Assembly: GCF_002257645.1 (NCBI RefSeq)
Contig: NZ_NQMO01000008.1
Location: 248,001-312,000 of the forward strand
Source: Paenibacillus sp. XY044
GTDB taxonomy: Bacteria; Bacillota; Bacilli; Paenibacillales; Paenibacillaceae
Reading direction: 5' to 3'
DNA: 64,000 nt
The position numbers and the translations under genes were made by a program. This document shows positions 7,257-16,710 of the stretch, in pieces. The notes under the pieces were generated by a model. That model worked only from the letters and a program-made list of their open reading frames with translations. It did no database searches and was not told the DNA's origin. Position 1 is the stretch's first letter. Every line of letters starts with the position of its first letter.

Positions 7257-8330
7257 CTATACCAAGAAAAACGATACGCCGAGAATGACGTAAACGACAA
7301 GCAGCAGCAGACCTTCATACCAGTTCGTTTTACCATCCTGGATGATGGATTTGGCGATAAATACCGACACGCCGATCGCGAGCAGCTCAATGGTCGTAAA
7401 CACCAGGTCCATCGTGGTGGGCCCGAAGAAATAACTGACCAAAATGAGCACAGGAGCGACGAACAAGGCGATCTGCAGGCTGCTGCCTACGGCGATTTCA
7501 ACCGCTGCGCCGATCTTGTTCTTCATGGCCAGCATGACGGCCGCACTGTGCTCCGCCGCGTTGCCGATAATGGCCACGAGGAATGCACCTACAAACAGCT
7601 CACTAAGCCCGAATCGCGTCGTGAAGGTCTCCAGCGTATCTACCAGCCATTCACTCACGAAAGCTACCATAACGGTCGCCAGAAGGAGATACAGGACCGA
7701 TTTCCCTTTGGACCATTCAGGCTCGCGTTCATGCGGCAGTTCTTCGTCCTCATCGTCGGTGACATCCGCCAAATATTTCTTGTGCGTAATCATCGAGAAG
7801 ACAAGCCAAGCGAGGTAAGCCACGATCAGGATACAAGCCACAATCAGGCTCAGCAGCTGGGTATCGCTCCCGGTAATAGAATGACTGCGCAGAAATACCG
7901 CAGGCACAATCAAAGCGATCACCGCAACCAGCATCAGCGAGCCGTTCATTCCGGCCAGCGATACGTTAAAGCTCTGAACTTTAAACTTCAGTCCTCCGGC
8001 AAAAATGCTGAGTCCCAGGACCAGAAGCAAGTTCCCGATCACCGAACCGGTCAAACTGGCTTTGACCATGTCGAACAGGCCTTCCTTGACCAGAAAGATT
8101 GCGATAATCAGCTCCGCCGCGTTACCGAAGGTGGCGTTCAAAAAGCCGCCAAGACGCTGCCCGGCATAATGCGATACGCTCTCCGTCGCTTTGCCCAAAA
8201 ATCCGGCGACAAAGACGACGGATATCGCGGACAGAATGAACTGCAGCGTTGCATCCCAGCCTGCGAAATGTCCCACAGCACTAAGAATAAAGAAGGCGAT
8301 AAGCAGGATGGGGCTGATCCATTTTTTCAA
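7257..8330 (-). CDS. Calcium/proton exchanger (CaCA superfamily, CAX type)
   Basis: Membrane antiporter expected to expel Ca2+ in exchange for protons. It has 357 residues, 10-11 hydrophobic segments, and the two alpha-repeat signatures that mark the family: GNAAELIIA (about residue 69) and GNAAEHSAA (about residue 258), whose glutamates bind the cation. An acidic cytoplasmic loop (DDEDEELPHE) separates the halves. The start is a TTG at 8328-8330, set by GAGGTG seven bases upstream; the nearest ATG is out of frame. The homologue in B. subtilis is YfkE. It is transcribed alone, convergent with ylaN. Confidence 0.92.
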   Translation of the reverse strand: MKKWISPILLIAFFILSAVGHFAGWDATLQFILSAISVVFVAGFLGKATESVSHYAGQRLGGFLNATFGNAAELIIAIFLVKEGLFDMVKASLTGSVIGNLLLVLGLSIFAGGLKFKVQSFNVSLAGMNGSLMLVAVIALIVPAVFLRSHSITGSDTQLLSLIVACILIVAYLAWLVFSMITHKKYLADVTDDEDEELPHEREPEWSKGKSVLYLLLATVMVAFVSEWLVDTLETFTTRFGLSELFVGAFLVAIIGNAAEHSAAVMLAMKNKIGAAVEIAVGSSLQIALFVAPVLILVSYFFGPTTMDLVFTTIELLAIGVSVFIAKSIIQDGKTNWYEGLLLLVVYVILGVSFFLV

Positions 8331-8482
8331 TTTTTGACACCTCTTGCCATATGTAAGTTCGATTCTTATTCAATATACCCAAATTGCATATCGTTGTAAA
8401 CAAATCGGCGGGGCCCGGAATTTGCTTTTTGGGCCTGTTAGGATTTACAATAACGGATAATGGATGTAAAGGAGGATGGAGC

Positions 8483-8869
8483 ATGTCGGAACAACTCCAA
8501 CTAGAGAATGGAACCATACGGATTGCAGATGATGTCGTAGCGAAAATCGCCGGATTGGCAGCACTTGAAACACCAGGGATCGCAGCCATGTCGGGTGGTT
8601 TGTCGGAAGGATGGGCCAAGCGCCTGAGCGGAAAAAACGTGCAGAAGGGTGTCACGGTGGAGGTTGGGCAGCTTGAAGCGGCCATCGACCTGCGGATCAT
8701 CGTGCTGTATGAAACCCCGATTCACGAAGTATCCCGCATGCTTCAACAAAACGTGCGCGAAGCCGTCGAAAGCATGACCGGTCTGCGTGTGGTCGAAGTT
8801 AACGTAAAAGTGGAAGGCGTCGCCTTCAAGGATGACATGATCGAAGAGGTGCCAATGCGCACCAAATAA
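8483..8869 (+). CDS. Asp23/Gls24 family protein
   Basis: 128 residues from ATG 8483, chosen because AAAGGAGG lies eight bases upstream; the frame is open further up without a ribosome site. The order is typical of Asp23/YloU proteins: NGTIRIADDVVAKIAGLAALETPGI, then a basic turn, VEVGQLEAAIDLRIIVLYE, and a C-terminal VVEVNVKVEGVAF. Members are abundant cytoplasmic or membrane-associated proteins linked to envelope stress; the exact role is unknown. The Bacillus relative yloU sits between rpmB and fakA, a place empty in this window, so this may be the relocated counterpart, although paralogues are common. Confidence 0.9.
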   Translation: MSEQLQLENGTIRIADDVVAKIAGLAALETPGIAAMSGGLSEGWAKRLSGKNVQKGVTVEVGQLEAAIDLRIIVLYETPIHEVSRMLQQNVREAVESMTGLRVVEVNVKVEGVAFKDDMIEEVPMRTK

Positions 8870-8886
8870 AGCCGCATGACTAGAAG

Positions 8887-8928
8887 AAAAAAAGACTAGT
8901 GGACGTAAACGTCCTCTAGTCTTTTTTA
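8887..8928. terminator. Bidirectional terminator between the Asp23-family gene and ftsW
   Basis: AAAAAAGACTAG and CTAGTCTTTTTT with an inner GGACG/CGTCC stem and a TAAA loop; T-runs on both strands. Confidence 0.93.
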
Positions 8929-8942
8929 GTACCCTCGAAGGG

Positions 8943-10202
8943 TCAGTTAAAGCGGCGTGTCTGATTGCGGGTGGAGACGGCGACCGACGGTTTCTTGACG
9001 GTTACCGACTTCACCTGCTCATGCTTCGCTGGAAGGCTGCTGATCCGCGAGATGCTGAGCATGATGCCCATGCTGGCCATCATAATCAGAAGGGAAGTGC
9101 CGCCGTAACTGATAAACGGCAGGGTTACCCCGGTAAGCGGAATCGTCTGGGTGACGCCCCCGATATTGATGAACGCCTGGATGGCGATCAAGCCCATGAT
9201 TCCGATGCCGACAAGCGTTCCGAACGGGTCGGGGCACCTCAGCGCGATAATAATGCCGCGCCAGATGAAGTAGATATAGACGATCAGGAAGATCGACGTT
9301 CCGATAAACCCGAACTCTTCGCCGATGACGGAGAAGATGAAGTCGTTATAGGGGTTGGGCAAATAATGAAGCTTCTGAACGCTTTTACCGAAGCCGGCTC
9401 CGGTCATTTGCCCTTCACCGATGGCAGTCAGCGACTGCAGCAGATTGTAGCCCTCCCCCTGCGGATCCTTGAACGGGTCCAAGAAGGCGTTAATCCGGCC
9501 GAGCTTATAGTTGCTCGATTGTACCGTCTGATCCCCGCTATGGGATACCGACTTGATCAGGGCGTTGGCTCCGAGCACGAGGCTCGCACCCAGGATCAGC
9601 AGCAGGGCTGACCCTATCATATGCTTGAGGCTCGCGCCGCCGGCATAGATGATCAGGGCGCTCGTGGCCACCAGAATGAGGCAGGAGCCGAGGTCCGGCT
9701 GCATCATGATGAGCCCGGCGACAAAGCCGACGATGACCATAACCGGGATATAGCCTGTCCGCAGGTCGCGGAAGCGCTCCCCTTTTTTACTGATCAAAGC
9801 AGATAGGTACAGAATGATCGCGATCTTCGCGATTTCCGTCGGCTGGATGCCGAGAGATCCGACGCCGAACCAGCTTCGGGCGCCGTTTCTGACTGATCCG
9901 ACCAGAAGAACCAGCACTAGCATGATGACTGTCACGATAAACAGCGGGGCAAACAGCTTTTTGTACTTGGTGTAAGGAATGTTCATCGCGACGAACATTG
10001 CGATCGTGCCCAGCGCGGCCCACATGAACTGTCTTTTCGTAAAATACAGCGAGTCATAGTGAAAATCCTTGCTAGCGATGGCCAAGCTCGAACTGGCGCT
10101 GAATACCATGACCAGCCCAAAACCAACCAACAGCAAGGTGAGGATGAGCAGTTGGAAATCCGGCGTCCCTCTCTTGGATTGTTGGGGTTTTTCTTCTCTC
10201 AT
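8943..10202 (-). CDS. ftsW: FtsW-type peptidoglycan glycosyltransferase (SEDS family)
   Basis: Polytopic membrane enzyme that polymerises lipid II at the division septum with a class B PBP partner. At 419 residues it has about ten hydrophobic segments and the SEDS landmarks: MVFSASSS in the first helix, GARSWFGVGSLGIQPTE, the MMQPDLGS motif, NDFIFSVIGEEFGF and the C-terminal TGVTLPFISYGGTS. FtsW rather than RodA or SpoVE is chosen from closeness to ylaN, the Bacillus arrangement; sequence alone does not exclude SpoVE. It follows the yugN-like gene with an 11-base gap, probably co-transcribed. Confidence 0.9.
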   Translation of the reverse strand: MREEKPQQSKRGTPDFQLLILTLLLVGFGLVMVFSASSSLAIASKDFHYDSLYFTKRQFMWAALGTIAMFVAMNIPYTKYKKLFAPLFIVTVIMLVLVLLVGSVRNGARSWFGVGSLGIQPTEIAKIAIILYLSALISKKGERFRDLRTGYIPVMVIVGFVAGLIMMQPDLGSCLILVATSALIIYAGGASLKHMIGSALLLILGASLVLGANALIKSVSHSGDQTVQSSNYKLGRINAFLDPFKDPQGEGYNLLQSLTAIGEGQMTGAGFGKSVQKLHYLPNPYNDFIFSVIGEEFGFIGTSIFLIVYIYFIWRGIIIALRCPDPFGTLVGIGIMGLIAIQAFINIGGVTQTIPLTGVTLPFISYGGTSLLIMMASMGIMLSISRISSLPAKHEQVKSVTVKKPSVAVSTRNQTRRFN

Positions 10203-10213
10203 AAGAGACCTGC

Positions 10214-10561
10214 TTAGGCTTCCAGAGCGGCTTTAAACTGCTGGAGCTTCTTGGTTGCAATCCCTAAGATGGACGACGGAACCGGAGATTCGTATTCCAG
10301 CCCGTGAGGGAAGGTTGCCTTGCCCATATACACGGCTTCAATTTGCAGCACAGTGTCCGGCTTTTCCAGCTTTCCTTCTACCGCACGCGTGTTGATCCGT
10401 ACGAAGTATTCCGATTTGGTGTTATTATCTTCGATTTTATAGTCATATGTAGCGCGATAGTATTCCCACTGCCAACGGACAAAGCCTACTTTATCGGCTA
10501 CTTCGTCCATAAATGCCAAGTCGGCTTTGATGCCGTCGAGTCCTGTATTTTCAAAAATCAT
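10214..10561 (-). CDS. YugN-like family protein
   Basis: Cytoplasmic protein of 115 residues with unknown function. Start ATG at 10559-10561 is preceded by GAGGAGG; the open frame runs much further upstream but without a second ribosome site. MIFENTGLDGIKADLAFMDEV and the FVRWQWEYYRATYDYKIED block resemble Bacillus YugN, an uncharacterised family. It lies immediately upstream of ftsW on the same strand, so the two are likely one transcript, and it is divergent from the M20 gene. No catalytic motif is visible. Confidence 0.75.
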   Translation of the reverse strand: MIFENTGLDGIKADLAFMDEVADKVGFVRWQWEYYRATYDYKIEDNNTKSEYFVRINTRAVEGKLEKPDTVLQIEAVYMGKATFPHGLEYESPVPSSILGIATKKLQQFKAALEA

Positions 10562-10768
10562 GGTTACTAAATCCTCCTCTATTGGTTGCCTGTAAAGTTC
10601 TTTACTCATGATATTATGTTTTAAACACTTGTGCAAGCCTTGGCAATATTGGGGCGATACCCCATCCGAGGCGTTTCTGCTACAATAGAAAAAAGGGTTC
10701 AACCACCGCGATGTGGGATGACATATCAGCAACTTAACTTCCATTCTATGGCGAGAGGACGGATACAT

Positions 10769-11944
10769 ATGAGAGAAGAGGCATTGCTGAGCAAGCTGGA
10801 GCCGCAAATGGTGGAGTGGAGGCGGTATCTGCACCGGCATCCGGAGCTGTCTTACCATGAGGAGCAGACGTCCGCGTTCGTGGCTGACAGGCTGCGGGAG
10901 CTGGGGATCGACGTGCGGACGCGGTTCGGCGGCGGATATGGAGTGGTCGGCGTATTAAAAGGAAGCAAGCCGGGGAAGACGGTCGTTCTGCGGGCGGACA
11001 TGGACGCGCTTCCGATTCAGGATGAAAAGTCGTGTGACTATTCTTCCGAAGTGCCTGGTGTCATGCATGCTTGCGGTCACGACGGTCATACGTCGATCCT
11101 GCTGGCAGTTGCTTCGTATTTCAGCGCCCGGAAGGAGGATCTGCCCGGAGAGATCCGGTTCGTATTCCAGCCGGCTGAGGAGGTATGCCCGGGCGGTGCC
11201 AAGGGGATGATTGAGGCGGGCGTTCTGGATGGGGCCGACGTGGTATATGGCGTGCACTTATGGACGCCGTTCCCGGCAGGAACCGCGGCCAGCACACCGG
11301 GGCCGATGATGGCCGCGGCGGATGAGTTCTTTATCGATATCATCGGCAAGGGCGGTCACGGGGGCATGCCGCATGTGACGGTGGACAGCGTAGTGGCCGG
11401 ATCGGCGCTGGTCATGCAGCTGCAGAGCATCGTCAGCCGCTCGGTGAACCCACTACGGCCGGCGGTCGTTACGATCGGAACGATCCAGGGGGGAAGCGCG
11501 CAGAACGTCATCGCCGAATCGTGCCGGATTACCGGAACCGTACGGACGTTTGACGACGAGACGCGCCAATATATCCGCGGACGGATCGAAGAAATGACCC
11601 GGCTTACGGCGCAGACGTACGGAGCCGAGTCGAAAATTCAATATTTGATGGGGTACCCGCCGCTTGTGAACGATGAGGCGGAGACGGAGAGATTTTTCTC
11701 CGAAGCGCCGAAGGTGTTCGGTGACTCCAAGGTGCAGCGCTGCGAGAAGATTATGCCTGCCGAGGATTTCGCTTATTATTTGCAGGAAATTCCCGGGTGC
11801 TTTATGTTCGTGGGAGCAGGTAATGAAGAGCTTCAGGCCGTCTATCCGCATCATCACCCAAGGTTTGACTTTGACGAGTCGGCCATGCTGAGCGCAGCCA
11901 AGCTGCTGGTGACGATGACTCAATCGTATCAGGACTGGGAATAG
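10769..11944 (+). CDS. M20 family amidohydrolase (amino-acylase type)
   Basis: Zinc-dependent cytoplasmic hydrolase of N-acyl amino acids or related amides. From ATG 10769 (GAGAGGA upstream) it is 391 residues. It shows RADMDALPIQDE, HACGHDGHTSILLAVA, and QPAEEVCPGGAKGMIEAG with the catalytic Glu-Glu and metal ligands, then a dimerisation insert starting GKGGHGGMPH, and PAEDFAYY near the end. This is the hippurate/IAA-amino-acid hydrolase subfamily; the natural substrate is not predictable. It is a single gene, divergent from the yugN-like gene. Upstream ATGs in the same frame lack ribosome sites. Confidence 0.92.
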   Translation: MREEALLSKLEPQMVEWRRYLHRHPELSYHEEQTSAFVADRLRELGIDVRTRFGGGYGVVGVLKGSKPGKTVVLRADMDALPIQDEKSCDYSSEVPGVMHACGHDGHTSILLAVASYFSARKEDLPGEIRFVFQPAEEVCPGGAKGMIEAGVLDGADVVYGVHLWTPFPAGTAASTPGPMMAAADEFFIDIIGKGGHGGMPHVTVDSVVAGSALVMQLQSIVSRSVNPLRPAVVTIGTIQGGSAQNVIAESCRITGTVRTFDDETRQYIRGRIEEMTRLTAQTYGAESKIQYLMGYPPLVNDEAETERFFSEAPKVFGDSKVQRCEKIMPAEDFAYYLQEIPGCFMFVGAGNEELQAVYPHHHPRFDFDESAMLSAAKLLVTMTQSYQDWE

Positions 11945-12126
11945 GCAGGCTTGATAGGATGAGTCTCCCGATTCATCGGCCGGAAGGTTTAGTTGCACGA
12001 ATGTTTTGGCGGACGGTGGGAAAAACTTGAAATGGCAGAGGAAAAGTTCATTTCCGCTCTAGGAGATGAACTTTTTCATATGTTTGCAGCCTGGAAGAAG
12101 AACTCGAACAGAAAGAAGGGGATTTG

Positions 12127-13881
12127 ATGAGCGATACAAAAGCGTGCATCGTGCAGCGGGACCGGACCATCCTGCTGGAATGCGGACACCCGGGGTTTGA
12201 GGAAGCCCGCGGGAAGCTGGCCCATTTTGCAGAGCTGGTCAAGAGTCCTTCTGCGTTTCATACGTACCGGATTACTCCGTTATCGCTGTGGAATGCCGCC
12301 TCGTTGGGATGGACCGCCGGAGAGATCGTCGACGCGCTGGCGTCGGTCTCCAGATGGGAGGTTCCCTCCTCGCTGACCCGGGACATCCGCAGCCTGGTGG
12401 GCAGATACGGGAAGCTCCGGATCGAGGCCGGGAAGGCGGAAGCCGGGAAGCTCAGCCTGACCTCCTCCGATCCGCAGCTGCTGGATGAAGTGCTGGCGAT
12501 ACCCGCCGTTCAGGCCAGCGGGCTGCGGCGCGTGACTCCGGGCCAGGCGGAGCTTGATGCCCTGCGCCGCGGACGGATCAAGCAGGAGCTGACGCGGCTG
12601 GGATATCCCATCCTGGACTTGGCCGGCTACCATGAGGGGCAGCCGCTGCAGATCGGCTGGAGAACGCAGGGCGGCTCTTTTGCACTCAGGGACTACCAGC
12701 AGGCGGCGGCAGACGCTTTTGAAGGGGTGGCCGGCAGCGGGGGCAGCGGGGTGCTGGTTCTCCCCTGCGGCGCCGGGAAAACCGTCATCGGGCTCGGCGT
12801 GCTGGAAAAGCATGAGTGCGAGTGTCTGATTCTGACTTCGAATGCAACCTCCGTCGGGCAGTGGATTGCGGAGCTGACGGACAAGACGACGCTGGATTCT
12901 TCCCAGATCGGGGAGTATACGGGGCAAAAGAAGGAGGTGCGCCCGGTCACGGTTGCCACCTATCAAATCCTGACGCATCGCCGGTCCAAAGAGGATGAGT
13001 TTGAGCATATGCGCCTGTTTAACGAGCGCAACTGGGGACTCATCATTTATGATGAGGTGCATCTGCTGCCGGCTCCGGTGTTCCGGGCGACGGCCGATAT
13101 CCAGGCGACCCGCCGCCTCGGGCTGACCGCTACGCTGGTGCGGGAGGACGGCTGCGAGCAGGATGTTTTTTCGCTGATCGGTCCGAAGCGCTACGAAATG
13201 CCCTGGAAAGAGCTAGAGTCGATGGGGTGGATTGCGCGCGTCGAATGCACCGAGGTCCGGGTGGCGATGGCGTCCGAACTGCGCGAAGCCTACGCATACG
13301 CGGAAGGGAAGGAGAAATTCCGGATCGCCGCCGAAAATCCCGGCAAGCTGGAGGTCGTCCGAAGGCTGCTGGACAAGCATCCGGAAGAGAGCGTCCTCAT
13401 TATTGGCCAATATATTGATCAGCTGAAGCAACTATCCGAGTCGCTGGGCGTTCCGCTGATTTCGGGGCGAATGGCGCACAAGGACAGGGGAAGGCTCTAT
13501 GAGTCTTTTAGACGGGGAGAAACAAGAGTGCTGGCCGTTTCCAAGGTAGCCAACTTCGCCGTCGACCTGCCGGACGCTTCCGTGGCAATTGAAATTTCGG
13601 GCAGTTTCGGATCCAGGCAGGAGGAGGCCCAGCGTTTGGGGCGGATTTTGCGGCCTAAAGCCGGAAACAACCGGGCGTATTTTTACGCCTTGGTGTCCCA
13701 GGATAGCAAAGAAGAGGAGTTTGCCATCCGGCGCCAACTTTTCCTGGTCGAACAGGGTTACGAATATTCCGTGCGGTATGATTCGGATCCCGGGCTGTTT
13801 AGCCGTGAGTCCGGTCATGAGTTAACTTCCCGCCCGGACGGGGACCGGGCCATTCCAGCCAAAAAGGAGGCTTCATCCTGA
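12127..13881 (+). CDS. XPB-type superfamily 2 DNA helicase
   Basis: ATP-driven DNA translocase related to eukaryotic and archaeal XPB. It has 584 residues from ATG 12127 (AAGGGGA upstream; a TTG lies one codon earlier). An N-terminal domain of about 180 residues precedes the helicase core. Walker A is PCGAGKT (213-219), the DEVH box is at 309-312, and the XPB hallmark RED triplet follows motif III in GLTATLVRED (339-341). The C-terminal RecA domain holds FRRGETRVLAVSKVANFAVDLP and QRLGRILRPK. Bacterial XPBs are sporadic and thought to act in DNA repair; the role here is inferred. It is followed after two bases by a probable partner gene. Confidence 0.93.
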   Translation: MSDTKACIVQRDRTILLECGHPGFEEARGKLAHFAELVKSPSAFHTYRITPLSLWNAASLGWTAGEIVDALASVSRWEVPSSLTRDIRSLVGRYGKLRIEAGKAEAGKLSLTSSDPQLLDEVLAIPAVQASGLRRVTPGQAELDALRRGRIKQELTRLGYPILDLAGYHEGQPLQIGWRTQGGSFALRDYQQAAADAFEGVAGSGGSGVLVLPCGAGKTVIGLGVLEKHECECLILTSNATSVGQWIAELTDKTTLDSSQIGEYTGQKKEVRPVTVATYQILTHRRSKEDEFEHMRLFNERNWGLIIYDEVHLLPAPVFRATADIQATRRLGLTATLVREDGCEQDVFSLIGPKRYEMPWKELESMGWIARVECTEVRVAMASELREAYAYAEGKEKFRIAAENPGKLEVVRRLLDKHPEESVLIIGQYIDQLKQLSESLGVPLISGRMAHKDRGRLYESFRRGETRVLAVSKVANFAVDLPDASVAIEISGSFGSRQEEAQRLGRILRPKAGNNRAYFYALVSQDSKEEEFAIRRQLFLVEQGYEYSVRYDSDPGLFSRESGHELTSRPDGDRAIPAKKEASS

Positions 13882-13883
13882 TC

Positions 13884-15794
13884 ATGAGTACAGAAATGAA
13901 CGAAGACCTGCCGCAGGAGTCAGCCTTCCGGTCTATCCTGCGGACATTGGCTCCGGAGGATGCCGAGCTGCTTAGGCGGCTGATCGTCCGGTTTGCCGGC
14001 CAGCCGTTCAGTGATGACGTCCGGACCGCGGTGACGAGCAGCAGCCGAAGCGGTGCGGAGCTCCAGCTGTCTTTTATCCGTTTGAGAAGAGCAGGCCTCA
14101 TCCAAGCGGTGAAAAAAGCTTGGGGAGAAAAACTCTACTATATTCCACTGGAAAGTCTGGGCCTGCTGTACCGTCAGTTCTTTACACCCGAAGCGGAAGC
14201 CGTTCCGGATTCGAATGTGCTTATGATTAGCGAAGCCAAGCCGGGCCTCGCCCTGGACCTGCTGCATGCGCTTGCGGCTGCCGCCGAGCACGGGCTTCCT
14301 CTTACGGCGAAAGGAACGGTCCATAAAAAAAATACGCAGAAGCTGCTGGAGGCTGTGCACCTGAAAGATTCCGACCTCGCAGCACTCCAGCTCCAGTACG
14401 CGCATGCCGAAACCTATTCGATTGCGGCTGCTGTGCTGCTCGACTTGATGCTGTGCCTCGGCCTTGCGGTGAAAGAGAGCCAGGGCATTCTCCTCGAAGA
14501 GGATAGGCTCGGCGAGTGGCTGAGCCTGTCTGAGCGGGAGATGAACGGGGTGCTGCTCCCGGCGGCATTGGAGCGATACGGCCTGAACAGCCCGGCGCTG
14601 CAGCATTTCCGGCACCTTCTTTGCCATCCTTCCTTCCAACAAGGCGTTTGGTACGACATGGCGGACATGCTGGATTGGATGGAGCGGGAAGACATGCTCA
14701 CCCGACCCGCTTCGGAAACCGGCGCCCGGGCATGGATGACAGCGATGGCGGGATTTGGCTGGGGCGAAGCCGGTGAGGACGGCAGCGGGCGCTGCTGTTT
14801 CCGGTGGACCGTGGATCCGGCCACCGTGCTGGTTTCGGGCGGAGAAGATCCCGAGGAGGTGGAAGACGGGCGCTTCTATGTTCAGCCGGATTTTGACGTG
14901 ATCGTCCCGCCGGATGTGTCGTACCGCATCCGATGGAAGCTGCTGGCCTGCTCGGAACGGGTGCAGAGCGAAAGGATGTCGGTATATCGTTTGACCCGCG
15001 GCAGCACGGCCCGTGCGGTGGAGAACGGCATGGGTGTGGCCGAAATGACGGAGCTGCTGGACACATTCTCAAGCGGCGGCGTTCCGGAGAACGTTAGGCT
15101 CGCTTTGGAGCAATGGGGCCGGGAAATCGGCCGGACCCGTTTTGAGGAAGCCATGCTGCTGTCGTGTTCGGCCGAAGAGGATGGGGATCGGATCGAAGCG
15201 CATCCGAAGCTGAAATCCCATTTGCAGCGCATTGGACCGAAGCATTTTCTCATGAACCGGGACGCGGTAGCGGAAGTCCGGAAAATATTGGAGTCGTCAG
15301 GCCTCTCACCCTTAAAGGCCGTCGCCGGATCCGGCGGGGCGGTTTCCGCATATCCGCTGATCCATCATTCCGCTTCGGACCGCGCGGAACATCGGCGCCA
15401 TGAAGAAAGGTTACGCCAAACCGAGATAAACGCTGCCGGCGGTCTGGTGTACAGCGGCCGGAATATCTATTATTTCGAGCCGGATCCGGATATTCCGGAG
15501 CCGGAGTCCTTGTTCCCCGGATATGGGCAGGTCCCGAAGATGTGGACCCAGGACTTCCGGAATTACCACGGTACGACGTCACAGCACATTATGGAGCAGG
15601 CGGTAGAATGGCAAACCAGAGTGCTGATTTCCCGCGATGGAAACCGTTTGGAATTCATACCGCGGGCGGTTCGGAACCACCCCTGGGCCGTGGAAGGAAC
15701 CCTCATGAATTCGGAACGGGACGGTGTTGAAGAGACCCTACTCTCGCCGGGGGATTGGGAGCAAATCCGGCTGATTGTGCCTTCTTTCACCTGA
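13884..15794 (+). CDS. Helicase-associated protein with XPB/Ssl2-like N-terminal domain
   Basis: 636-residue soluble protein starting two bases after the XPB helicase stop; the gap is too short for a separate promoter, so both come from one transcript. AAAGGAGG lies 14 bases before the ATG, inside the helicase gene. It has no helicase motifs. The C-terminal half, with GRFYVQPDFDVIVPPDVSYRI and VYRLTRGSTARAVENGM, resembles the helicase_C_3 domain found at the N-terminus of Ssl2/XPB and in stand-alone bacterial partners. The N-terminal 250 residues look like winged-helix modules (RAGLIQAVKKAWGEKLYYIP). Family assignment is moderately sure; a helicase-regulatory or DNA-docking function is inferred from the pairing. 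Confidence 0.75.
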   Translation: MSTEMNEDLPQESAFRSILRTLAPEDAELLRRLIVRFAGQPFSDDVRTAVTSSSRSGAELQLSFIRLRRAGLIQAVKKAWGEKLYYIPLESLGLLYRQFFTPEAEAVPDSNVLMISEAKPGLALDLLHALAAAAEHGLPLTAKGTVHKKNTQKLLEAVHLKDSDLAALQLQYAHAETYSIAAAVLLDLMLCLGLAVKESQGILLEEDRLGEWLSLSEREMNGVLLPAALERYGLNSPALQHFRHLLCHPSFQQGVWYDMADMLDWMEREDMLTRPASETGARAWMTAMAGFGWGEAGEDGSGRCCFRWTVDPATVLVSGGEDPEEVEDGRFYVQPDFDVIVPPDVSYRIRWKLLACSERVQSERMSVYRLTRGSTARAVENGMGVAEMTELLDTFSSGGVPENVRLALEQWGREIGRTRFEEAMLLSCSAEEDGDRIEAHPKLKSHLQRIGPKHFLMNRDAVAEVRKILESSGLSPLKAVAGSGGAVSAYPLIHHSASDRAEHRRHEERLRQTEINAAGGLVYSGRNIYYFEPDPDIPEPESLFPGYGQVPKMWTQDFRNYHGTTSQHIMEQAVEWQTRVLISRDGNRLEFIPRAVRNHPWAVEGTLMNSERDGVEETLLSPGDWEQIRLIVPSFT

Positions 15795-15899
15795 TGATCG
15801 CAGCAGGAAGTGCATTCAAACCTCTTCTTATGGGCCAAAGGTTATGATATGATAAAAGAGTCTACTCCAGTTTGGAGGGAACATTCTTATAGAATTGGG

Positions 15900-16346
15900 A
15901 TGAAGTTCATGAGCGTATCAGAGATCAACACGGTCGACATGGCAGCCGTACTGATGAACGCCTATGAATTAGGCGATTTGATCAATCAGTCGGTTGAGGT
16001 GTCCGATTATTTATATTGGAAGCAGCAGGTTAACAATAATCCGGCCATACAGGAGCTTGTCCGGCTTCTGGCGAAGAAGAAGGACCTCTTTGAAGAGACC
16101 CAGCGTTTCGGCCATTTTCATCCGAACTACCACAGTGCGAAGGATGAGGTCAAGGGCGTGGAGAACCAGCTGGAACAGTTCGAGGAAGTGAGACGCTTCA
16201 AGCTGGCCGAGCAGAATCTGGATGACATGCTGCACCAAATGTCAGAAATGATCGCTTTTTCCGTTTCGGAAACGATCAAGGTACCGAGCAACGATCCGCA
16301 TCCGAGGGGTTGCGGCGGCGGGGGTAAATGCTCCTGCGGCGGATAA
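15900..16346 (+). CDS. ylbF: YlbF family regulator
   Basis: YlbF (RicF) works with YmcA and YaaT as the Fe-S-bearing Y-complex that directs RNase Y to mRNAs and supports competence, sporulation and biofilm formation in B. subtilis. This 148-residue helical protein (VLMNAYELGDLINQSVEV, DEVKGVENQLEQFEEVRRFK) ends in a Cys/Gly tail, RGCGGGGKCSCGG, where the family carries cluster-ligating cysteines. The start is uncertain: ATG 15900 or ATG 15909; a good TTGGAGGGA site lies about 20 bases before the first. ylbG follows 36 bases downstream, the conserved Bacillus pairing. Confidence 0.9.
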   Translation: MKFMSVSEINTVDMAAVLMNAYELGDLINQSVEVSDYLYWKQQVNNNPAIQELVRLLAKKKDLFEETQRFGHFHPNYHSAKDEVKGVENQLEQFEEVRRFKLAEQNLDDMLHQMSEMIAFSVSETIKVPSNDPHPRGCGGGGKCSCGG

Positions 16347-16382
16347 AAATATAGAAGGCTCAAGTATAAGTGAGGTGGGAAA

Positions 16383-16649
16383 ATGATGTTTGCAGAGCGG
16401 ACGGGGTATATCATTTGGGTAAGCGATATTAAGGCAGCGCGGAATTTGGAGAAGTACGGGACCGTTCACTATATATCTCGCCGGATGCACTATGTCGTCA
16501 TGTATGTGAATGCGGACCGGGCCGAGGAAGTAGCCAAAAATATCCGGCGCCTTTCCTATGTGCGTAAAATTGAACGCTCCTACCGAAACGAGATCAAAAC
16601 GGAATATTCGAGCGACGTACCGGATAAGACCAGATTTTATGGCTTGTAG
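16383..16649 (+). CDS. ylbG: YlbG family protein (DUF2129)
   Basis: Small cytoplasmic protein of 88 residues, function unknown. The N-terminal RTGYIIWVSDIKAARNLEKYGTVHYISRR and VVMYVNADRAEEVAKNIRRL segments match the YlbG family, which occurs next to ylbF across Bacillales. GAGGTGGG precedes tandem ATG codons (16383, 16386). It is co-transcribed with ylbF and ends the operon; a terminator follows 60 bases later. Constant neighbourhood suggests a link to the ylbF pathway, unproven. Confidence 0.9.
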   Translation: MMFAERTGYIIWVSDIKAARNLEKYGTVHYISRRMHYVVMYVNADRAEEVAKNIRRLSYVRKIERSYRNEIKTEYSSDVPDKTRFYGL

Positions 16650-16710
16650 TAGGAGGTTCATCTGCCTGTCATAAGTTTTAATCCCACCTGGAAGGTCATC
16701 GTATAGTCAG

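Noticed and set aside
7173..8399. 408-codon plus-strand frame opposite the calcium exchanger gene
   Set aside because: Antisense to a gene with eleven membrane helices and both GNAAE motifs; the translation is low-quality hydrophilic sequence.
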